A stretch of DNA of 64,000 nt. Origin: Thalassobacillus devorans MSP14. Lineage in GTDB: Bacteria > Bacillota > Bacilli > Bacillales > Halobacillaceae. The position numbers were made by a program, and so were the translations under genes. The stretch is from positions 762,876-826,875 of the forward strand of contig NZ_KI543236.1 in the NCBI RefSeq assembly GCF_000496835.1, read 5' to 3'. The notes beneath the pieces were generated by a model, which saw only the letters and a list, made by a program, of their open reading frames with translations, was not told the DNA's origin and did no database searches. Position 1 is the stretch's first letter; the number at the start of each line of letters is the position of its first letter. This document shows, piece after piece, positions 51,722 to 59,458 of this stretch.

Positions 51722-52198
51722 TTATATCGCAATGAAGAACCAGATAATCATAATCAACTGGATTACAATTTTGGCAACGGAACCACTGAGAAACCCGAGC
51801 AACGAGCCGATGCTGGCACGTATGGATTCTTTTGGAGACCGCTGTTGCAACAGTTCCACTACTAATACCGCAAGAAACGGAACGATGATGAGCCCGAACG
51901 GAGGAATGATAAAGGAACCGACGATGACACCGACCGCAGCTGACCTTTCTCCCCATTTGGTACCGCCATACTTTTTGACAAAAAAGCTGTTGGCAATAAT
52001 GTCTGACACAATCAACAGCAGGGTTAAGATCGCCATGGCTGCCCAAAAGAAGAAAGAGAGTCCATCACTGGCTATGAAAAACTGATAAATCAAAAATCCT
52101 GCCCACAGCGCCACTGTTCCTGGGATGATGGGAAAGATAAGGCTGGCAAAGCTTAATAAAAATAACACGATGATTATTGTCCATAAAATAAACTCCAT
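51722..52198 (-). CDS. DUF456 family membrane protein
   Basis: A 158-residue protein with four to five hydrophobic segments. The DUF456 words IFPIIPGTVALWAGFLIYQF, GGTKWGERSAAVGVIVGSFIIPPFGLIIVPFLAVLVVEL and SIGSLLGFLSGSVAKIVIQL are present. No function is known. It is a single minus-strand gene converging on the fdh operon. AGGAGG-type site precedes the ATG (GGAGGCAGTGCA). Confidence 0.88.
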   Translation of the reverse strand: MEFILWTIIIVLFLLSFASLIFPIIPGTVALWAGFLIYQFFIASDGLSFFFWAAMAILTLLLIVSDIIANSFFVKKYGGTKWGERSAAVGVIVGSFIIPPFGLIIVPFLAVLVVELLQQRSPKESIRASIGSLLGFLSGSVAKIVIQLIMIIWFFIAI

Positions 52199-52386
52199 TG
52201 CACTGCCTCCTATACCTACTAAGGGTAAATAACAAGAATGCTGTTGTTAATTTCTATCCTACACGATAATAGAAACTGGCGCACAGGTTATATATCGATG
52301 CGCCAGCAAATTATTTAGTCGTTATCTCAAATTTTCTTTCTTTTTGATGCCATGATCTTTCCACACAGGTAAGAGTAGAAATATGA

Positions 52387-52420
52387 AAGAGGCCCGGTTG
52401 TTTACCGGACCTCTTTCATT
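52387..52420 (-). terminator. Terminator of the YhdN-like gene
   Basis: AAAGAGG-x-CCGGT and ACCGG-x-CCTCTTTC pair around TGTTT, directly at the gene end. Confidence 0.85.
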
Positions 52421-53420
52421 ATTTGAGACCCAATTGCTGTCTGTCAGGTGGAGCCATGAATTCAGGGCCCACTGGGTCTTTGATATGCCGCATCAGTATC
52501 TCGTCCATATCATGCATGCTTTCGTTGTCGATTTCAAAATCCAGTTCATCAATTGGATCCATCTGGTCGGGACGACGAACGCCCATCAAAGCAATATTGG
52601 CGCCCGGCTGCTCGATCACCCACTTCAATGCTAAATGGAGCACACGTTTCCCAAAGCGATCCTGCGCTAATTTATCGAGCTCGTCCACTGCAGACAAGTA
52701 CTGTTCAAAACGTGGGGACTGAAACTTTGGATCTTCTTTTCGTAAGTCATCGCCCTCAAAATTACGGTCTTTCGTCATTTTACCGGACAATAAGCCGCGA
52801 CATAATGAACCATATAATAAGGAAGACATATGGTTTTCCTGCACGTAAGGGAGGAGGTCATTTTCCGCCTCCCGTTCAAATAGATTGTATGGCGGCTGCA
52901 ATGTGTGCAGTGGTGCGGCCTCACGGAAATAATCCATTTGTTCCGGTGTGAAGTTGCTGACGCCGATCGCCCTGATTTTTCCCTGTTTATAAAGATAATT
53001 CAACGCTTCGGCTGTTTCGTCAATCGGAGATACGGGATCCGGCCAGTGGACCTGGTAAATATCGATGTAATCCGTCTGTAGTCGCCGCAACGAATCATCG
53101 ATTTCCTGATGGATCCGTTCCTTGCTCCCATTACGGAACGGCTGTTCATCTTTCCAGTCTAAGCCCACCTTGGTAGCAAGAATGATGTCATCTCTATTTC
53201 CATGTTCCTTCACAGCTTTCCCGATGATTTCTTCGGATCTGCCGAAACCATAGACCGGTGCTGTGTCAATTAAATTCACGCCTTTATCAAGTGCGGTATG
53301 AATGGTACGGATGGATTCCTTTTCATCCGTGCCACCCCACATCCAGCCGCCGATCGCCCATGTTCCTAGACCAATCCGGCTTGCTTTCATGTCTGTGTTG
53401 CTGATTTGAATTCTATCCAA
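52419..53420 (-). CDS. yhdN: Aldo/keto reductase, general stress protein 69 type
   Basis: A 333-residue AKR. ASRIGLGTWAIGG, DTAPVYGFGRSEEIIGKA (catalytic Asp/Tyr), LATKVGLDW (Lys), YQVHWPDPVSPI (His) and the C-terminal DPVGPEFMAPP are all as remembered for B. subtilis YhdN. I prefer TTG 53420: GGGAGTG lies at good spacing upstream and the resulting N-terminus (MDRIQISNTDMKASRIGLGTW... read in blocks) has the same length as YhdN. ATG 53435 lacks a ribosome site. It reduces aldehydes and ketones with NADPH. Single gene. Confidence 0.9.
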   Translation of the reverse strand: MDRIQISNTDMKASRIGLGTWAIGGWMWGGTDEKESIRTIHTALDKGVNLIDTAPVYGFGRSEEIIGKAVKEHGNRDDIILATKVGLDWKDEQPFRNGSKERIHQEIDDSLRRLQTDYIDIYQVHWPDPVSPIDETAEALNYLYKQGKIRAIGVSNFTPEQMDYFREAAPLHTLQPPYNLFEREAENDLLPYVQENHMSSLLYGSLCRGLLSGKMTKDRNFEGDDLRKEDPKFQSPRFEQYLSAVDELDKLAQDRFGKRVLHLALKWVIEQPGANIALMGVRRPDQMDPIDELDFEIDNESMHDMDEILMRHIKDPVGPEFMAPPDRQQLGLK

Positions 53421-53491
53421 ACTTATCACTCCCATACTGCAAGTCTCTCTAACGCTCTTCCCGTTATAGGAGCACTTTAATCGTAGCAGCT

Positions 53492-54235
53492 CTATTCCAT
53501 TAACTTGTTAAGCTCTTTTACTGCTTTGCTCAAATCATCGTGAACAACATGATCGAATAAATAATCTTTGTCCGTCGGTTCGCCATTTATCATGATCGTG
53601 TCCAGTTTTCCAAGATAAGCTGCGTATTCTGGAAGCAGGTTGAATGGAGTAACGAATAAAGACGTGCCCATCACAAGCAGGACGTCGGCGTTGTCGATCA
53701 TCGCTTCCGCTTGATCATGGGCCGTAATCATATCGCCGAATAGTACGACATCCGGCTTTAGGACATCGCCGCACCCACTTTCCTGACAACGGGGAATATC
53801 ATTTGCCATCACGTAATCCAATGGATAGGAGGTCCCGCAAGCGGGGCAGGTTGCCTGGTTCAAAGATCCATGATATTCAAGCACACGACTGCTTCCCGCC
53901 ACCTGATGAAGACCATCCACATTTTGCGTGATGATAGCTATGTCTTTGGAATGGTCTTCCAGCTTTTTGAAAAAGTTATGGACGTGGTTCGGTTGATAAT
54001 TTTTCAACAGCTTCAGTCGGAATATGCTTTTATACTTACTCCAGAAATCTTCGGGGTCTTTGTAAAAGTATCGATTCGACATGTAATACTCACGTGCATG
54101 ATTTTCCGTCCACAATCCCTGGCTGGAGCGGAAGTCGGGAATACCGCTGGCGGTAGATACTCCTGCGCCTGTCAAAACGACGATGGATTGGGCCTGCTGT
54201 AATTTTTCTGCGATTTGTTTTAGTGACTGCACCAT
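53492..54235 (-). CDS. Sirtuin, NAD-dependent protein deacylase
   Basis: A 247-residue Sir2 protein. NAD-site motifs GAGVSTASGIPDFRSSQGLW, IITQNVDGLHQVAGS, LEYHGS (catalytic His) and MGTSLFVTPFN are intact. The zinc ribbon has four cysteines (CPACGT and CQESGCGD). It removes acyl groups from protein lysines, producing O-acyl-ADP-ribose. It lacks an obvious Tyr-x-x-Arg pair of SIRT5-like desuccinylases, so deacetylation is more likely. A single minus-strand gene. Confidence 0.92.
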   Translation of the reverse strand: MVQSLKQIAEKLQQAQSIVVLTGAGVSTASGIPDFRSSQGLWTENHAREYYMSNRYFYKDPEDFWSKYKSIFRLKLLKNYQPNHVHNFFKKLEDHSKDIAIITQNVDGLHQVAGSSRVLEYHGSLNQATCPACGTSYPLDYVMANDIPRCQESGCGDVLKPDVVLFGDMITAHDQAEAMIDNADVLLVMGTSLFVTPFNLLPEYAAYLGKLDTIMINGEPTDKDYLFDHVVHDDLSKAVKELNKLME

Positions 54236-54333
54236 AGATCCCTCCTGAATACGTCATCGTAGCTTGTATTATATGATAAGTACCAGTGAAAATTAAAACA
54301 GATCCCCATATAAGTAAGGGACCTGACGGATTA

Positions 54334-55071
54334 CTATTTTTTATTGAAGCCTTTATTTTTCACGTGATCCGTGACATCCATACGGATTGTCTTCTGGAAA
54401 CGACGCTTCATTTGGTCGGTCCACGTGTCTTTTCGATTGTTTTCAGAACGCTTCGCATAATATTTTCCGATTCTTTCATCGAAACGATCCAATGCATTTT
54501 CATGGTCCTGATAGCCATTTTCAAAATAGACGGCATCGATCGGCAGACGTGGTTTAGATTCCGGGTGGTGGGCAGGGTAGCCGATGGCCATGCCGAATAA
54601 GGGAATGACATGCTTTGGCAAATGGAAAAGTTCATCCACTGCAGCAATATTATTGCGGATGCTTCCGATATAACAGATGCCAAGTCCCATAGATTCAGCA
54701 GCGATGGCTGCGTTTTGTGCAGCCAGTGCCGCATCGATGGCTGATACGAGGAAGTGTTCACTATTTTCAAGGTTATCCAGCATGTTTTCGTACTCATCAC
54801 TTACTGCTTTGACTGTCACCCGGTTCAAGTCTGCGCAGAAAAGGAGGAAATGTCCGTTGTGTTTAACGTAAGTTTGTCCGGTAATCTCCGCCAGCTGTTC
54901 CTTTTTGTTTTCATCCGTAACTCCTATAATGGAGTAAGCCATCATGTAACTGGAAGTGGATGCGTGTAGTGCACTGTGAATAATCGCTTCAATTTGCTGC
55001 TGGTTCAGTTGTTTGGACTTGAATTTACGTATGGAGCGGTGGCTTAATAAGTTTTCGATCATTTCATTCAT
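54334..55071 (-). CDS. NfsA/NfrA-type FMN nitroreductase
   Basis: A 245-residue flavin reductase. LLSHRSIRKFKSKQLNQQQIEAIIHSALHASTSSYMMAYSIIGV, LAAQNAAIAAESMGLGICYIGSIRNN and GMAIGYPAHHPESKPRLP are the FMN-binding and dimer signatures of NADPH-dependent nitroreductases of the NfsA group. It reduces quinones, nitro compounds or flavins. It is separated from the lipoprotein gene by 18 bp on the same strand; the two may form an operon. Confidence 0.92.
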   Translation of the reverse strand: MNEMIENLLSHRSIRKFKSKQLNQQQIEAIIHSALHASTSSYMMAYSIIGVTDENKKEQLAEITGQTYVKHNGHFLLFCADLNRVTVKAVSDEYENMLDNLENSEHFLVSAIDAALAAQNAAIAAESMGLGICYIGSIRNNIAAVDELFHLPKHVIPLFGMAIGYPAHHPESKPRLPIDAVYFENGYQDHENALDRFDERIGKYYAKRSENNRKDTWTDQMKRRFQKTIRMDVTDHVKNKGFNKK

Positions 55072-55089
55072 GGTGATTCTCCTTTATCG

Positions 55090-55818
55090 CTAATTGATAG
55101 TCAGTATAAGTTCTGTAGTAGGTGACCCCTTGGCTCTCCAGTTTTCGAGATTGTAGGAAGCGTAATCCTCCACTTGGGGAATATGAATCGTCAATTCACC
55201 GGACTCGGTCCACTTCATTTTCTCAATTGGAAATTGATAAGCTTCGTAGCTTATCCCTGAATATGTGTATGAATCGATAGAGAAGGTCTTTTCAGAAATT
55301 GCTTCTAAATCAGCAATTTCCACATGGTGTGTCGTAACCCCCTGCTGGTTTTTGCGGCTGAATTTAATTGCGATCAGGCTGTCATGGGATACTTGCACCT
55401 GTTCCAGTTTGGCTAAATCGGCCAGCAGGATTGATCCTTCATCAGAGAAGTCCATCAATAAGTAGGAACAGCGAGTTTCGTGACAGGCGAATTCAATCAG
55501 GGCTTTATCAGCATGTTCATTCATCGTAATTGGAATAAAAGTCATTGTCGCAAGCTTTTCTTCAGGGTCAGATGAAGCACTTAAAAAATTATGCAAAATC
55601 GGATGTTCTTTTAAATCGATCGTATATGTTTCTGCTCCTAACTGGACGCGAAACTTTTTGGGAGCTTCATCGTCTTCTCCTTTTTGTGCTTCTACCGCAG
55701 GGCTTACTTTTTCTTTTACTGCTTCCTTATCTTCCCCCGTGGCTTGCCCTTGATCGGGGGAGCAGCTTGCAACTATCAACACCATACCCAACACCATGCA
55801 AAATAACACGTGTTTCAT
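55090..55818 (-). CDS. Lipoprotein of unknown function
   Basis: A 242-residue protein with lipobox VASC (Cys19), followed by a Glu/Ala/Lys-rich linker (GEDKEAVKEKVSPAVEAQKGEDDEAPKK) and a beta-rich domain (KFRVQLGAETYTIDL; FACHETRCSYLLMDFSDEGSILLADL). Two further cysteines (CHETRC) may form a disulfide outside the membrane. I do not recognise the family; similar lipoproteins occur in Bacillus. First gene before the nitroreductase on the minus strand. Confidence 0.8.
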   Translation of the reverse strand: MKHVLFCMVLGMVLIVASCSPDQGQATGEDKEAVKEKVSPAVEAQKGEDDEAPKKFRVQLGAETYTIDLKEHPILHNFLSASSDPEEKLATMTFIPITMNEHADKALIEFACHETRCSYLLMDFSDEGSILLADLAKLEQVQVSHDSLIAIKFSRKNQQGVTTHHVEIADLEAISEKTFSIDSYTYSGISYEAYQFPIEKMKWTESGELTIHIPQVEDYASYNLENWRAKGSPTTELILTIN

Positions 55819-55900
55819 TTTTTTAGCTCCTCTATTATTCTTCTCTATTAAAAATTACCACTACCAATTGGGAATTACAACAATATCCAAAAAGAAAAAC

Positions 55901-55938
55901 CAGCTTCTATATATAATAGGAAAGAAGCTGGTTTCAAA
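55901..55938 (-). terminator. Terminator after the YrhK-domain gene
   Basis: AACCAGCTTC and GAAGCTGGTTT form a 10-bp stem just beyond the stop on the minus strand. Confidence 0.85.
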
Positions 55939-55942
55939 AGGG

Positions 55943-56221
55943 TTAATCCTTCTCATAGTGGTTTTTTTGCTCATTCTTCAGATGGATTTTATGCGCCAGG
56001 CTGATGGAAGGTCTGATTAGCATTTGCAGACTTCCCAGCACAAATAAAGTAGTACCCCAATGCTTGATGGGAGCATCAAAATAAAAGAAGATACTGCCGA
56101 CAAAAAAGAACACTCCCATCAGGAAATGATTAATAATATATAATAGCTCGTACGGTTTATCAAAAAACAGTTCATGCTGCCCGATATTCAGTTTGGTATA
56201 GTTTTCTTTAGAATTTTTCAT
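55943..56221 (-). CDS. YrhK-domain small membrane protein
   Basis: A 92-residue protein with two hydrophobic helices (LLYIINHFLMGVFFFVGSIFFYF; WGTTLFVLGSLQMLIRPSISLAHKIHL). The last motif, Gly-Ser-x-Gln/Met-Leu-x-Arg-Pro, is typical of YrhK proteins. Function unknown. GGGGGGAAC precedes the ATG on the minus strand. Confidence 0.85.
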   Translation of the reverse strand: MKNSKENYTKLNIGQHELFFDKPYELLYIINHFLMGVFFFVGSIFFYFDAPIKHWGTTLFVLGSLQMLIRPSISLAHKIHLKNEQKNHYEKD

Positions 56222-56281
56222 ATCCGTTCCCCCCTAAATAGTTGCTCTCTTAACCTGCTTACCCTGGTTAACATCAAAAAA

Positions 56282-56311
56282 AACGCCCTGGATACAGATA
56301 CAGGGCGTTCC
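56282..56311 (-). terminator. Terminator after the small membrane protein gene
   Basis: AACGCCCTG and CAGGGCGTT pair around GATACAGATA. Confidence 0.8.
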
Positions 56312-56315
56312 TTCT

Positions 56316-56504
56316 TTATATATTCTTGTTTTTGGGACTGTGCACTTCACTTTGCGCGCCGCGGTCCAGATATTCTTCAGTCAGCATTTCTTTATCCTGA
56401 ATCGACATATCAGCATCTGTGACGGCTCGGTTGCCTCTTTTTTCTATATAGATGGCAATAGCGATGAGTAGGGCAAGGGGTACTAAAAACATTAACCAAA
56501 TCAT
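56316..56504 (-). CDS. Small single-helix membrane protein
   Basis: A 62-residue protein: one N-terminal helix (MIWLMFLVPLALLIAIAIYI) and an acidic-polar cytosolic tail (DADMSIQDKEMLTEEYLDRGAQSEVHS). ATG 56504 follows AAGGAGGG; the frame extends further upstream without a ribosome site. No family recognised. It has its own terminator. Confidence 0.7.
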   Translation of the reverse strand: MIWLMFLVPLALLIAIAIYIEKRGNRAVTDADMSIQDKEMLTEEYLDRGAQSEVHSPKNKNI

Positions 56505-56700
56505 GTTCAACCCTCCTTGCTTTAGTATGTTAATCATGTTCCCGGAATATGCAGGCGGTAATCTATTGTGACAATAAAAGGGTAAAACGAGGTGTGTTTT
56601 GAGATGATTCGTTACTTGGCTGTAAACCTGCTTGATGCTAAATGACTAGGAAATTAAAAGCTATTTTAAACGTGTGTATGAATTGTTCATAAGACACTTA

Positions 56701-57243
56701 TTCAATAAGGCCGGATTATGGAAGACTCAGTTTCAAGATAGCAAGGGTTCTTTACCATAAATGAGTTAGGGGGGTTGGGAAACTACTCGCTTTCCTGCGG
56801 GGGACCTGGCAAGCTTCCTCGGGCTATCGCCCTGTGGGATCTCGCCTCGATCCTTCTCCCGCGGGAGTCTCGCAGTTTCCCATCACCCCATCTGAAGGAT
56901 GGGAGTAACGAACCCGCGATAGATGAAGACGTCTTACATAACTCATATGTAACCATGGTGCATGTTATAAGCAGTGTTTTATTAGTAAAAAAGCTCTTAT
57001 GGATGAAAAGTTGGGTGCGCATACCAATGTTTCCGTTTTCCTTATCAACGTAAGGAGGGACGGGAAATTGCGAGACTCCTGTGGGATGAACATGATCGGT
57101 GAGATCCCGGAAGGCGAAGCCTGAGGAAGCTCACCACATGCCACGGAAAGCGAGTGATTTCCGGACCTCCAAACCGTTACTATCGTAACGGAAACAATTT
57201 CTCTCGAAACTGAGTATTCCATAACAGGGAGCCTTAACTGAAT
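56701..57243. repeat. Composite inverted-repeat element 3
   Basis: About 540 bp, non-coding. Left module: TTCAATAAGGCCGGATTATGG, GAAGACTCAGTTTCAAGAT, and a core nearly identical to the left module of element 1 (GGGAAACTACTCGCTTTCC; GACCTGGCAAGCTTCCTCGG). Right module is nearly identical to the inverted left module of element 2 (GGAAATTGCGAGACTCCTG; CACCACATGCCACGGAAAG; TCGAAACTGAGTATTCC). It fills most of the 56505-57339 gap. Confidence 0.8.
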
Positions 57244-57302
57244 AATCATCATTTGGCTTTAACAAAGCCCAATTCACACCAACCTCCAATCAAGGGTTCT
57301 GG

Positions 57303-57308
57303 TATAAT
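57303..57308 (+). promoter_or_regulatory. -10 box before the leader ORF
   Basis: TATAAT 32 bp before the leader ATG, with TG two bases upstream (TGGTATAAT, extended -10). No clear -35. Confidence 0.55.
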
Positions 57309-57339
57309 AAAACCAACAAGTAAAGGAGCGTGATGTTTT

Positions 57340-57411
57340 ATGAGCAAATTCGTACAATCAATCCACCACAAAAACAAACAAAATGATCAGGGAGGGTACT
57401 TGATGCAGTAA
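57340..57411 (+). CDS. 23-residue leader peptide of the RsgA-paralogue gene
   Basis: MSKFVQSIHHKNKQN... ends at TAA 57409-57411, 24 bp before the TTG start of the GTPase. AAAGGAG (57322-57328) is its ribosome site. A competing frame from ATG 57333 would give 17 residues. The end of this ORF overlaps an RNA switch: GGGAGGGT (57390-57397) can pair with ACCTCCC (57411-57417), which can alternatively pair with the GTPase ribosome site GGAGG (57424-57428). This is the layout of translation attenuators. Translation is not proven. Confidence 0.5.
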   Translation: MSKFVQSIHHKNKQNDQGGYLMQ

Positions 57412-57428
57412 CCTCCCAGCTTAGGAGG
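57390..57428 (+). promoter_or_regulatory. Possible translation attenuator sequestering a ribosome site
   Basis: Three segments: 1, GGGAGGGT in the leader; 2, ACCTCCC at the leader stop; 3, the GGAGG ribosome site. Pairing 2:3 (loop CAGCTTA) hides the ribosome site; pairing 1:2 or a ribosome halted near the leader stop frees it. Confidence 0.5.
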
Positions 57429-57435
57429 AACTTTA

Positions 57436-58476
57436 TTGGAACAAATCACATGGGAAACACTTGGGTACAAAAACTTCTTTCAAACACAAACAATAGAAGA
57501 AGGAACTCCTGTCGGTCGAATTACCAAAGCAGGAAATGGTTTTTATACCATTCAGACTCCAGAGCGAGCCTTTTCAGGCAAAATATCCGGTAAGTATCGT
57601 TTTGAAGCAGAGGTGCATGGAGATTTTCCCTGTGTTGGAGACTGGGTTCTTTTTCAACAGCAGGCAGGGGAGGACAAGGCGGTTATCCACCAGCGTCTCG
57701 AACGGAGGACGTTATTGACACGGCATGCTGCAGGAAATACCCATCAGGAGCAAGTGATGGCTGCTAATATCGATTATGTCTGGATTGTCAGTAGTATGGA
57801 TCTGGACTTGAACCTGCGTAGGATAGAACGTTACTTGATGCAGGTGTATGAAAGCGGAGCGGTCCCCGTTATTATATTGACAAAAGCAGATTTAGCATCC
57901 GATCCTGACAGGCAGGCTGCTGAGGTGGCACAGATAGCTCCGGGAGTATCGGTATATCCTGTCGACACACTTCAGGGAATGGGATTCGATTCCCTGCTTG
58001 AAAAATTCACCCCAGGGATAACGATTGCATTGATCGGTTCCTCCGGTGTTGGTAAATCGACTTTGATTAATCGTCTAGTCGGGAAAACGGTACAGAAAAC
58101 CCAGGAAGTCCGGGCAGAAGATCATAAAGGAAAGCATACAACTACCCATAGGGAAATGTTTTTAGTGCCAGGAGGGCCGCTCATCCTGGATACCCCGGGG
58201 ATGCGCGAACTGCAGTTATGGGGAGAAGCTGATGGGGTGCAATCGACGTTTTCTGATATCGAAGACTATAGCAGCCAATGTAAATTTCGGAATTGCAGCC
58301 ATGGGAGCGAGCCAGGGTGTGCAGTCAAACTAGCGATAAAGAATGGCAGATTAACGGAAGAGCGGCTGAAGAATTACTGGAAAATGCAGCGGGAGATTGA
58401 ACGTCTGGACCTTAAAGCTAAGTATGGTGCTCACAAAACCAACAGAATTCTTCATAGTCCAAAAAGTAAAAAGTAA
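57436..58476 (+). CDS. rsgA: RsgA-family ribosome-associated GTPase, second-type paralogue
   Basis: A 346-residue circularly permuted GTPase. N-terminal OB fold (residues about 25-90), then G4 TKAD, G1 GSSGVGKSTLINRL, G2 THREM and G3 DTPGMREL in permuted order, and the C-terminal zinc motif C-x5-C-x-H-x5-C (CKFRNCSHGSEPGC). RsgA matures the 30S subunit. The leading sequence TLGYKNFFQT resembles the second RsgA copy many Bacilli carry beside YloQ. TTG 57436 is seven bases from AGGAGG. A leader ORF and attenuator-like hairpins precede it, and a terminator follows at 58482-58513. Confidence 0.88.
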   Translation: MEQITWETLGYKNFFQTQTIEEGTPVGRITKAGNGFYTIQTPERAFSGKISGKYRFEAEVHGDFPCVGDWVLFQQQAGEDKAVIHQRLERRTLLTRHAAGNTHQEQVMAANIDYVWIVSSMDLDLNLRRIERYLMQVYESGAVPVIILTKADLASDPDRQAAEVAQIAPGVSVYPVDTLQGMGFDSLLEKFTPGITIALIGSSGVGKSTLINRLVGKTVQKTQEVRAEDHKGKHTTTHREMFLVPGGPLILDTPGMRELQLWGEADGVQSTFSDIEDYSSQCKFRNCSHGSEPGCAVKLAIKNGRLTEERLKNYWKMQREIERLDLKAKYGAHKTNRILHSPKSKK

Positions 58477-58481
58477 AATGT

Positions 58482-58513
58482 TTGAGGGATAACAGGTCTT
58501 CTGTTATCCTTTT
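58482..58513 (+). terminator. Terminator after the RsgA paralogue
   Basis: GGATAACAG and CTGTTATCC pair around GTCTT, then TTTTTAT. Confidence 0.88.
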
Positions 58514-58625
58514 TATATACGCGGTTGGGTACCTGTTTCGTGGGGAGCTGCATCAGGTATGATAGAAAAAAACGCGTTGTATCAAGCTTTTAAGACCATC
58601 TAAACAAGGTCGGAAAAAATTCAGG

Positions 58626-58696
58626 TATACCCCCTTGACTATTTTGGTGATATGATTTAGTATACATATCAGGGTATTAAACCCGCCGGGGTATTA
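58626..58696 (+). promoter_or_regulatory. Promoter and CsoR/CstR-like sites of the sulfur cluster
   Basis: TTGACT (58635-58640), 17 bp, TAGTAT (58658-58663). GTATACCCCC overlaps the -35 side, and AAACCCGCCGGGGTATTA (58679-58696) downstream of the start point resembles the TACCC-N3/4-GGGTA sites of CsoR/CstR proteins. AGGGTATTA and GGGGTATTA also form a 17-bp-spaced direct repeat. Confidence 0.5.
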
Positions 58697-58755
58697 GAGG
58701 TTTTCAACTTCTAGACGGTGAAAATATTAATAACATTCTCAAGGAGGAATTTATA

Positions 58756-59145
58756 ATGAAAACAGCTATTATCGCAGCAAACGGTGGAGCGTTCGACGCT
58801 TACAAGGTATTGAATATCGCAAACGCATCTGCAACTTACGATGGGGAAACTGCTGTATTCTTCACATTTGAAGGGCTGAACCTGATCCACAAGGATGCTC
58901 ATAAGCAGCTTCCAATGCCAGAAGGAACAGAACACTTCCAGGAGGGTTTCGAAAAAGCGAATGTACCATCCATTCCTGAATTGGTTGAAATGGCTCAAGA
59001 GATGGGCGTACGTTTCATCGCTTGCCAAATGACCATGGACGTTATGGGTCTTACGAAAGAAGACTTCGTTGACGGAATCGAAGTTGGCGGCGCAGCAACT
59101 TTCCTAAACTTTGCTAAAGACGCGGATGTTTCGCTAACATTCTAA
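58756..59145 (+). CDS. yrkE: DsrE/DsrF-like sulfur-relay protein
   Basis: A 129-residue DsrE-fold protein. IIAANGGAFDAYKVLNIANASATYDGETAVFFTFEGLNLI is the family N-terminus and the single cysteine lies in FIACQMTMDVMGL, where DsrE proteins carry a persulfide. It likely passes sulfane sulfur to TusA or rhodanese partners. First gene of the cluster; AAGGAGG precedes ATG. The YrkE equivalence is from the shared gene order and memory. Confidence 0.85.
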   Translation: MKTAIIAANGGAFDAYKVLNIANASATYDGETAVFFTFEGLNLIHKDAHKQLPMPEGTEHFQEGFEKANVPSIPELVEMAQEMGVRFIACQMTMDVMGLTKEDFVDGIEVGGAATFLNFAKDADVSLTF

Positions 59146-59174
59146 TTATACTAAGGTTTAAAGGAGTGGAGTAA

Positions 59175-59405
59175 ATGGTAACCGTATATACAACCAGCAC
59201 ATGTCCTTATTGCACCATGGTCAAACAATTCCTTGATCAGATGAGTGTCAATTATGATGAAGTCAACCTGGAAAAAGATCCGGAATCTGCTAGAAAGTTA
59301 GTGGAGACGACTGGTGAAATGGGTGTCCCACAAACGAATATCGATGGTCAATGGATTATCGGGTTCGATCCGGAAACATTCTTGAAATATTTGCCGAAAC
59401 AGTAA
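59175..59405 (+). CDS. Glutaredoxin-like thiol oxidoreductase
   Basis: A 76-residue thioredoxin-fold protein with CPYC active site (residues 10-13) and cis-Pro motif GVPQTNIDGQ. It is probably an electron donor or bacillithiol/persulfide reductase (NrdH-like size). It starts 29 bp after the DsrE gene, which suggests it reduces persulfides in the same pathway. Ribosome site AAAGGAGTGG. Confidence 0.9.
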   Translation: MVTVYTTSTCPYCTMVKQFLDQMSVNYDEVNLEKDPESARKLVETTGEMGVPQTNIDGQWIIGFDPETFLKYLPKQ

Positions 59406-59458
59406 GAGCAATGGATGCATGGCAATTACCCGTTTCGGCGTGATGGAAGGAGATTTGT

